A stretch of 64,000 nucleotides of DNA from Clavulina sp. PMI_390 (taxonomy: Eukaryota; Basidiomycota; Agaricomycetes; Cantharellales; Hydnaceae): the NCBI GenBank assembly GCA_015039315.1, contig WIDE01000015.1, forward strand, positions 1 to 64,000. Direction: 5' to 3'. A program made the position numbers and the translations under genes. Positions 56,601-64,000 of the stretch are shown here, piece after piece. The notes below the pieces were generated by a model. That model had not been told where the DNA came from, ran no database searches, and worked only from the letters and a program-made list of their open reading frames with translations. Each line of letters opens with the position of its first letter. Position 1 is the stretch's first letter.

Positions 56601-59410
56601 AAGGCATGTTATGATCGGATTTGTACGTGGAGTCACCGAATCAGACGCGTACCTTCCACTTCAAGCCGAACAAAGCATTTCCGCCTCGCTTCTTCTTCAC
56701 CTGGCCTTCAGCTGTGTACTCTCCAGCAACCGTGCTGTAGCTTGTGATAACAATATCATACTTCTGGAGCTGGCTTGCGGCAATGTCTCGACTCTTATCA
56801 TGGTAGGTATATACGCGAAGAAGGCCTGGTGCACAATGCTCCTTGACCTGAAGATCCCAAGTCCGCAGAACAGAGACAGGAGCCACTAAACGCTCCCATA
56901 CATCAGATCACAGGTGGGTACTATGAGTTCACGCCATGTGCTTACCGATCAGAGTGCAGTTGGAGTGCGCCTTTGGCAGGTCTTTTCGGGTTGCAACAAT
57001 GAGGGAAATCATTGACAAGGTTTTACCTTTAGAGAATGAAAGAAAGTTAGATCTAGGCATCGATAATGGAACTATTTTGTAAAGATTTCACCCAGGCCCA
57101 TGGAATCCGCCATAAGGCCGCCTCGACCAAGGGTAGGAGGATCGGTGGTCGAACGCGCTTGATGACTTGCAATATTCTCATAAAATGACAGAGCCTACGA
57201 ACTATTGTTAGCTAGTGTCAAATAAAGTGAATGAGCGAACGTACCTGGCTTTTTTGCACGTATTTCCAGAACTATTGAGAACAATAGTGAGACGGACCGA
57301 ATTATCCAAGACCACCAACCTGCATACTCACCTGTACAGCTTGTTGATCTGGTCGAACTGGAAGCACTGGGTTCTCCATCTCGAGCATCCACTTGAGCGC
57401 CTGCTTCTGGTGTTTCATGAGATCCGTCTGAAGCTCCTCAGTCTCTCGACTAGGTGGAGGAGGATTAACCATTTCTGGAAGGTTTAAGATATCGTCGACC
57501 GGGATGAGAGCGTCTAGCATACTAGAACGACGGCTCTCATCATTAACCGTCTCGAACTCCTTCATGAGATCTCTCAGCTGGGCAGCCTTCTCGCGGGCCT
57601 TTTGTTCTGCTTCGTGCTTGGCCCGAAATTGTGCCATTGCTTGTGTGTCGATGGCACCAGATACGCTTCTGGAAGACTGGCCACCTCCATAGCCATAACC
57701 ACCACCACCACCGTATCCTGCATAGGATCCATAATTTGCTCCCGAGGTGGTAGCAAGTTGGCTATTGGGAGGCACGTATGACGAGCTAGAAGCCGCTCGC
57801 ATCTGGTCTGTGAACCCTCGCTGCCTCGGGGTGGCCCAAATCAGTTTCGGTTCGAGGATCTTGCGCATCCCTGGACAGCCGTATAGCTTCAGCGTGCTAA
57901 AAGTGCTGAATGTGAGTATCATGAGACTCATGAGGTTCAAGGAGAAGACTTGCATGGGCATGTCATATTTGGGAGCCCCGCCCTCTGTATTCCCAGCATT
58001 GATGATTCCCTCAACAAGTATCAGATTCTGGTCGATCAGAGGTGCGAGTTTGGCAGCAATTTCGCGCTTGAGATGCCCCACCATCACACCTGCCATATTT
58101 TGCTAATGAAAAGTGGATAATATTAGCACCCCGCCATCATCCAGTGTATACTTTAGACTTGCGATAGCGATAGCATTACTGGAACGAGGAAAGTCAGTAT
58201 ATTCACAAGAGGGAGCGGAAATAGGGTGTGGACGCACCGATCGTATTGGTTCGACGGCTGTCTGGCCAAGTTTACCTCCTCGCCGGAATTAACCAGGCCT
58301 ATAAGAGCAAGTTTGGTATCCCATTCCTTGAGCAGAGATCCCTTAGACATACCTTTGTAATATTGGATGCCCACAACGGTGGCTTGTAGATCAAGATAAT
58401 GATCATCCTTGGGGACCTCCTCAGGCATAGGCACATCATATTCATCATCAGACTCGTGCACGAGCGAGAAGGTCTGAGAGGTGGTGCCGGCTTGAGAGGA
58501 CGAAAGTCCTGCTTGTGACGATCCCGCTAGGGTTCCTTGTGAAGATGACATCTGGGACTCCTCTGCCTTGCGTTTCAGAGTCGATGATCCAGCTTAACGG
58601 AGACAAGAAAGGTGAGAAGCGAAGCGGCTCGCTAAAAGGGTATGGATCTCTTACTGGTGATGGCTTGGCCAGAGCTCGTCGAAGGACCGGGTTGTGAAGA
58701 CTGTGATGAGCTCATCTGGGACCAGTCCAAAGGTCGAGCCGAGCGAGGCACGTCCGCTGGGTCGATGTGACCAACTCGAATGGCAGTCGCGACTTTTGTT
58801 TTGTCATGTGAACTAGCAGTCCATCGATCATATGAGCCAGCGTTTCACAGAATATAAATGAGGTCTTACGCGAGAGAGCTGTATCCAGCGATGGTAGAAA
58901 CACCGACGGCCTTCAGCTGTTGTAAAATGTCGGGCGTCACACAGCCCCACTAGGAAGACCGACGAGTGTGAGACATTACTTCTTCGGGACACAAACGGCA
59001 TGGTTACTCACGTCTGTTCAGGGGTGAAGACGGTTTGGATCGTCAGTAATGGGAAAGCGAGATGCACAACGCGCATATGGCACTCACGCCGCCAACTCCA
59101 GATTTCTCCATACTGTTCTGTATGTACTTTATTGCCATACCGAAGCGCCCCCGCGTTAATAGGTGAGTTCTTGCACGGAGGTGGGCCCTAGGAATCTGGA
59201 GGTTAGTCGCTAGTTAAGAGAAGTCGACAGCGCGATACTTACATGGCACTTTCCCGTACCCGCTTTCGCGGTCTCGATTTTGTGCTGCGCCCCTGGAGGG
59301 TCAGGTTTTGTCTTCGGAGTCTTTGGATAGGAAGAAGTGGATGGGTAACGCGAATACAACGTGTAAGATGTCGATGAACCGTAGGAGTAACGACCTCCTC
59401 CGCGGCCCAT
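53664..59410 (-). CDS. Rad5/HLTF-like SNF2 ATPase-ubiquitin ligase with PARP-type zinc finger and HIRAN domain
   Basis: Minus strand, 27 inferred exons, 4173 nt, 1390 aa. Exon ends: 59410-59243, 59187-59088, 59013-59012, 58949-58870, 58812-58655, 58592-58238, 58178-58163, 58102-57954, 57896-57332, 57271-57245, 57194-57092, 57026-56946, 56885-56653, 56592-56574, 56512-56490, 56434-56387, 56332-56312, 56259-56122, 56053-55973, 55920-55792, 55733-55416, 55362-55141, 55061-54938, 54872-54232, 54163-54076, 54018-53887, 53815-53664. Domains: PARP-type zinc finger ~45-100 (AGTGKCHGPPPC, WSWRHWGCVTPD); HIRAN ~240-330 ([18 protein letters not shown]); SNF2 N-lobe with MGLGKT ~574 and DEGH ~685; RING ~895-935 ([18 protein letters not shown]); helicase C-lobe with [32 protein letters not shown] and RCNRIGQ. 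HIRAN-SNF2-RING defines Rad5/HLTF, which polyubiquitinates PCNA and remodels stalled forks. A ~200-residue charged insert splits the C-lobe. The N-terminal zinc finger suggests DNA-break recognition. Confidence 0.87.
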
Positions 59411-59735
59411 CGTGTATGTATTCAGGTTTTTGTTGTGCTACGTTTGACCAACGAAATAAACAATAACAATCGGCTCGCTCTTGTCGTGGCAGTGGCGATT
59501 TTATTGGTATGGAACGAAAGAAGTTTTTTTTTATTAATGGACGATCTGGATCGTGTATGCCTAAAGAAGAGCAGAAATTTACAACGACGAGAATGTACAG
59601 GAAAGGCAATGCCAGAGCGTCGCATTGTGGGTATGGATCCCGAAGTTGATGTGAATTGTCCGTTCGCAATCATTAGAGACAAGGAAGAACAGAAATTGGG
59701 GAATGGACAGGTAGCACATGTTTATCTGTGATGAC
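59411..59735. other. intergenic between Rad5-like and HsbA-like genes
   Basis: About 325 bp containing the 5' leader of the Rad5-like gene and the 3' region of the HsbA-like gene; nothing further seen. Confidence 0.5.
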
Positions 59736-60487
59736 TCAGAGACCCAGAGCCGCAAGGGTGAGGTCGAATGCAAGGTCGGTCAGGATGGTGGACAAGTTGG
59801 TGAGCCTAGTAGGTAATAATCTTGTTAGTACAACATATCGGGAGAATTCGATGTGCACATATGACATACAGCTGCGCAACTAGTTCAAGAAGGCCAGCGA
59901 CGAGGAGTTCTAGCTCGCTAAGTAGATTAGCGAGAGCAGCGTCAACCCCAGTGAGCAAGGTAGCGAGCAGAGGAATGGTGGCGAGGTCCCCGACCAGGGT
60001 CTCAAGGACATCCACTACAGCCTAATTTATTCCGCGGTAGGTCAGTTCGGATATGTTAGCGACTTTTGCGGTGCCACGGACCTCAACAATCTCAGCTACG
60101 AGATCTGCGAGTTCGTCACCAGACTGACGCTCGACAAGGCCCCGGCGGCGAAGCGCAGCAACTTCCCCCTTCGCAGTGTTGATATTAGTAATAATTGTGT
60201 CGATGGGGGTCTTCACAGCATCGTAGGTTACGGATCCACTCGACACCAAAGCAGCTGCAGTTGGAAACAAGGAGTCAACTTTATGTTCTATACCGTAGAA
60301 GCGGTCACTCACATATCTGGCTAAGAGGCTCCTCATTCGCAGTCTTGAGGTCCTGGAGCTTAGCATACACAGAAGCGGTATCACGGCGCTCAAGCTGCAC
60401 TCCAGCACCAGGGATCACGGGGGACGCGGCAACGATGCTGGAGAACGAGAAGAGGGCGAAGGCACCGAGGATGGTGGAGAAACGCAT
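59736..60487 (-). CDS. HsbA-like secreted cell-surface protein (hydrophobic surface-binding protein A family)
   Basis: Four minus-strand exons: 60313-60487, 60082-60254, 59870-60021 and 59736-59805; 570 nt, 189 aa. The last intron carries a TACTAAC branch site. A signal peptide (MRFSTILGAFALFSFSSIVA, cleavage near ASP) is followed by an all-helical domain of repeated amphipathic segments (KTPIDTIITNINTAKGEV, LLATLLTGVDAALANLLSEL). This fits the HsbA / galactomannoprotein family of small fungal secreted proteins that adsorb to hydrophobic surfaces and recruit hydrolases. No Cys residues or GPI signal were seen. A TATA box upstream suggests strong regulated expression. Confidence 0.85.
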
Positions 60488-61904
60488 GTTGCTGTGTAAA
60501 GTGTGGAGAGTGGAGACGACGCTGGAGTGTAAGTGGAGACGCTGAGCTGACTTCCTCCCTCTCCCCCCACCTCCCTTTTATACCTCGTATCCTATAGATT
60601 TCGACTCCAACGTTTTACGTTCGGTTGGAGTGCTGCCTCGCGTCGAAATTATCTCTGATGGGGTGACGCAAAGCAGACAATGACGCTGAACGCAATGAGC
60701 AAGGTTTCCAACCAGCTAGAGAAACAGCCGTAGAAAGTTCTGAAATCGTTGGAGCCTTTTCTTGAGCCGCGGCTCCACAGCATGTTATGTTGGAGCGAGA
60801 AGTCTATCCGTGTGACAGTGGGGTAAGGAGACTAATTAGCGTTCGTGTAACCCAAGGCAATTCACGGTCCATGACTCATTGACACCACCAGTCAGCGTGG
60901 ATCTGAGGTCCACCGCCACATCTCGGAAGCACATCTTAGGCTCTGCAGAGCATTGTTATTGCTTGTCAGGAGAATATTCATATGGCAGCGGCTGATCCAG
61001 AGTGTGAAGAGTGGAGAGTGGCGGGAGACTAGGACTCAAGACTGGGAAGCTCGTCATTGGAGGCCAGAGGCCGTGAAGCCGCAGAAGGGAGCACAAGATG
61101 TCATGGGAATGCATGGAAGGATCCGAAGGGTGGGCGTCATGAAACGCCCAGAATGGTAAACCAACGTCATTGTCGTCAAGCTGGAGGTTGGCCCCCGTTG
61201 TTACGTGTTTATGTTTGCGAATCGTCAGTATAGTCGCTAAGATTGAGACGGGAGCTATACCCGCTTCTTCGCCTCCTGTTCTTGGAGCAGTTCCTTGGTT
61301 GATGATTTCACCTAATTAAAGAGTGGCGCTTCCCGTTTTGGAGGCGTAGTTGTTGGAAGGAATAGCGTGATCGGTGGCGTACTTCTAAATGCCGACAAGT
61401 GAACTTGAGCTTCACAATAACAAAAATAGTCGTGTGATATCATATCGAGGTTTATATCGTGGCCAGACTTGACCGAAGACAAGAACCAGGCTATCACTGA
61501 GGGAGAGCCGGAGTCACTATTCGAGCAAAATCATCAAAACACCCTTTTGTTAGTGCATCAGGGAGGACGTTGATCTTGATCGATTGTGTCAAGCATGGTT
61601 AGAGTACGGAGCCAAGACCTAAAAGGGGTCGCTAGAAGCCCAAAACCGCCTCGTCAAAGGAGGTGGGCTAATAACGGACCAACGAGTACTCCTTTACTTA
61701 TATTGCGGCAGTTTCAAGCTGATTTCAGATGTCCCGAGCACCATGGTCGTTTTGAAGTCAGAATAGAAAATAGTCGTGAGTGTTGAACTCCCCCTGAGAA
61801 AGGAGAAGGTTGAGAACAAAAGAGCGTCACACGCGTGATCGGTCGCTCCCTGTCAACAGTCACGTTCTGTCTCACCGTGTTCCTCTGCTGTGCTCCCATG
61901 CAAG
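60488..61904. other. intergenic, promoter region of two genes
   Basis: About 1.4 kb between the divergent HsbA-like and BRCT genes. No other gene is recognised. The HsbA TATA box lies inside. Confidence 0.5.
60576..60582 (-). promoter_or_regulatory. TATA box of HsbA-like gene
   Basis: The minus strand reads GGTATAAAAGGGAGG about 90 nt upstream of the start codon, a near-ideal TATA box followed by a purine-rich tract. Confidence 0.65.
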
Positions 61905-62961
61905 ATGGACGCGTTCACGAGGGTGAAGAAGTCCTCCTCTTTCCTGAGTCCCCCAAAGCCTTCCATTCCTTCAGTCTACAGCTCGATGAACACAGGTGTT
62001 GAGCGAACAAGCCGCATATCAAGGCAGTCGCGTGTCACCCCCTACTCCAAGCAAGAGCGAGCAGCGCGCCTAGAGAGGATCAAAGCTGCTCTAGAAGACC
62101 CCCTTGTGGAGCTCAAGCCCGCCGCCAAAGTCGATCCAGTCCATGACTCCCCATCATCGGGGCAGTCTACGTCGTTGGGGGCGGTACAATTGCCGTCAAC
62201 AGCCAACACATTTTCTTCCCACACCAATGTTAATGACCACCACACCAAAAATGCCTCATCGAATCCCCCTTCCTCGAAAACCGCTATTTCCTCGGCCCCA
62301 CTAACCCGTAAAGACGTTATGAATATGCGACTTGAGGCCAACCCGATCGTACACAGCAAAGCCCCATCCAAATCCCGTGTGTATTGCACTCTCTTCATTC
62401 CTGGAGTATCATACTCACGTGTTTTACTCCCCTCGCAAACGCGAAAGAATATATCACCAGTTGTGCCAGCGGTCATGAGCGAGAACAAGGACCAAGCGGG
62501 TCACCTTATTGGGTTGCGACTATGAACAGCAAGCTTTCCGTTCAAGCAGTACATTCCCTCCCTCCCGATTCATCGAAAGGCATAGACGCCAATCTTCTGC
62601 TCGGGTTACGCATCTATGTTGATGGATTGGTGAGGGGTACTACTCGCTCTGAAATTACGAGGTTGGTGGCAATGCATGGAGGCATTAATCTGTAAGTTCC
62701 CGCAGAATTTCTGCTGTTACTATCATTCCGATTTTTTTTCCTTGCTTTAGTCGGGCCGCACAATCAGCTACGCATATTATCTCTTCGACTGGACTGAGTG
62801 GCACAAAGTCCCGAACGGTTCTAAAAAGTGGTGTCAAGAAATCCAATTCACTCCACGTGGTCAAACCAGAATGGCTCTACGACTCTCTCAATGCTGGCAA
62901 GCGGCTGCGCGAGTATGATTACCGTGTCGTCACATCCTCGATCCAGTCAGAGCTTGTATAA
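61905..62961 (+). CDS. small protein with C-terminal BRCT domain
   Basis: Three exons: 61905-62380, 62530-62691 and 62751-62961; 849 nt, 282 aa. An alternative ATG is at 61890, five codons upstream. The N-terminal ~170 residues are Ser/Pro-rich and basic. A BRCT domain occupies ~180-275: LLLGLRIYVDGLVRGTTRSE, RLVAMHGG, SATHIISSTGL, VVKPEWLYDSLNAGKRL. The VDG...G.T...I..LV..HGG pattern and THIIS...VVKPEWL resemble the BRCT of REV1. No polymerase domain follows before the stop and none is encoded downstream, so this is either a stand-alone BRCT protein or a REV1-derived remnant gene. Reading through the first intron would stop at 62525 without the BRCT. Confidence 0.8.
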
Positions 62962-63426
62962 AGCCTCAAACGAACATGGGTTCTGAAGCATATTACGACT
63001 CCATCCCACATTCCTAGACTATCACCCCCCCCCCCCCCCCCGTTTCCGCATACCCGGACATTCTTTTGGGTTTCACGCACTGTTGTAACTGCCACAAACG
63101 CTGTTGTTCCATAGTGTACTCACCAACTCTCGCATAGATCTGTATCCTTTTCATACCGCACACAATTACCCTTTCCATAGCTCCCATTACCATTGACACT
63201 TTTCCTCGGCCCTGTGCCCCTCTAACCAGCCCTTGAATGACAAATCATGCCTGGGAGATGTTTGATGACTATGGCGACGGTATTTGTGCCGAAGCCTCTT
63301 TGTTTGGCCCACCTCTGGCTGTGACGCTGTGTGCGGCTCCACTTCAGTACTATCGTTAGCTTGCTATACTTCGTCGCTCCCTTAATATCTCTAAGCGCTA
63401 TATAAGCATCGTGCTGCCGATTCACC
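62962..63426. other. intergenic upstream of EFR3
   Basis: Contains a long poly-C tract (63025-63041) and pyrimidine-rich stretches likely to be the EFR3 leader/promoter; no gene. Confidence 0.5.
63025..63041. repeat. homopolymer tract of 17 C
   Basis: An uninterrupted run of C on plus (G on minus), 64 bp downstream of the BRCT gene stop. It is prone to slippage and sequencing-length error, and G-quadruplex formation is conceivable on the minus strand. Confidence 0.95.
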
Positions 63427-64000
63427 ATGTTTGCTGCGCAGCACACTCGACTTGTCTCAGCCTGTTATCCTTCCGCACCTCTGGCAGCTGGGCCCGACTT
63501 CAAGCCTAATTCTCAAGAGTTATCCAGGCACGCCTCTCGGTTGAATATTATCATAATATCTTACTTACATGTGCGCGCACCCACTACGCAGATTAACGTA
63601 TTTTGGATCGAACAAGCCGGGCAAACTTGTACGTTGAACAGTGTCAATAATAGCGACCTCCGCTCATTCTATGTTATCCAGGCAAAGATCGGGCAAGAAG
63701 TCGAGAAGCATGCACAAACCGATTCACGAAGGGCTGCAAGTCACCCAAAGTCAAGAGCGTGAGTCCTCGTTCCTGGTTCATGAGGCGGCGACGATTTGAC
63801 AAGCCTCCGCAGTTCACTCTTGATCACATTGGAAATCCTAAGGACTATTTCTACCGAATGCAAGCTGGAACTCTCGCTTTTTGGTCGTTATGTGGTCGCG
63901 TCAGTCGACCTTGCTGTAGCCGCTCTGCCCAATGACCTGGAAGTCGTTGCACGCTCCGCCCGTGTGGTTAGTCTTCAACTCTTCCAGACTCTGTTATTAC
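63427..64000 (+). CDS. EFR3: EFR3-like plasma-membrane PI4-kinase scaffold (5' part, runs off window)
   Basis: Exons 63427-63527, 63592-63628, 63682-63758 and 63813-63966; it then continues past the window end. The start MFAAQHTRLVSACYP and PNSQELSR, LTYFGSNKPGKL, AKIGQEVEKHAQTDSRRAA, LLITLEILRTISTECKLELS and FGRYVVASVDLAVAALP match the N-terminal helical repeats of fungal Efr3. Efr3 anchors the Stt4/PI4KIIIalpha complex at the plasma membrane. The conserved SRLTYF junction is produced only if the first intron begins with GC (AG|GCACGC); a GT donor four codons earlier in sense would keep frame but give QELTYF. Confidence 0.85.

Overview
This window looks like a nuclear scaffold segment from a filamentous basidiomycete (Agaricomycetes; a Rhizoctonia/Ceratobasidiaceae-like fungus is my guess). 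Genes are rich in short 50-100 nt introns with CTNAC-type branch points. The proteome fits this: intron-rich TKL kinases with an HGDL catalytic loop, an HsbA-like secreted protein, exomer Chs5, Swa2/auxilin and Efr3. A 664-base assembly gap (N) lies at 13110-13773. Exon models were worked out by hand from reading frame, splice sites and similarity between paralogs; all database-level statements are from memory of the families.

Left part (1-7.2 kb): gene-poor and transposon-rich. A 5'-truncated LINE with poly(A) tail and a 13-bp target-site duplication is flanked by two inverted copies of a ~0.53 kb terminal-inverted-repeat element that carries a conserved protein-coding segment.

7.2-39 kb: an accessory region with eight paralogous TKL-type kinase-like genes (called K1-K8; K4 on the minus strand, the others on plus). 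They share intron positions and a short N-terminal helical module. All eight have Arg in place of the beta-3 (VAIK) Lys. Individual members have lost further catalytic residues (K2, K6), gained a C-terminal membrane anchor (K2) or end in a CaaX box (K6, K8). Interspersed are a SAP18-like gene with an RS tail, a ~5.6 kb degenerate copy of the NADAR gene found at 40-45 kb, and repeat elements at 33.9-34.6 and 35.6-36.6 kb.

40-64 kb: a compact, conserved, gene-dense block. It holds a giant disordered protein with a C-terminal NADAR domain, a Swa2/auxilin-like clathrin-uncoating J-protein divergent from exomer subunit Chs5, an AlkB-like dioxygenase, a 27-exon Rad5/HLTF-like ATPase with PARP-type zinc finger, HIRAN, SNF2 and RING domains, an HsbA-like secreted protein, a small BRCT protein, and the 5' part of EFR3. 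Recurrent themes are membrane traffic/plasma-membrane biology (auxilin, Chs5, Efr3) and DNA damage/ADP-ribose biology (NADAR, AlkB, Rad5-like, BRCT). Splicing is unusual: a 2-nt micro-exon supplies a zinc-ligand His, and several GC-AG introns are needed to restore conserved domains.
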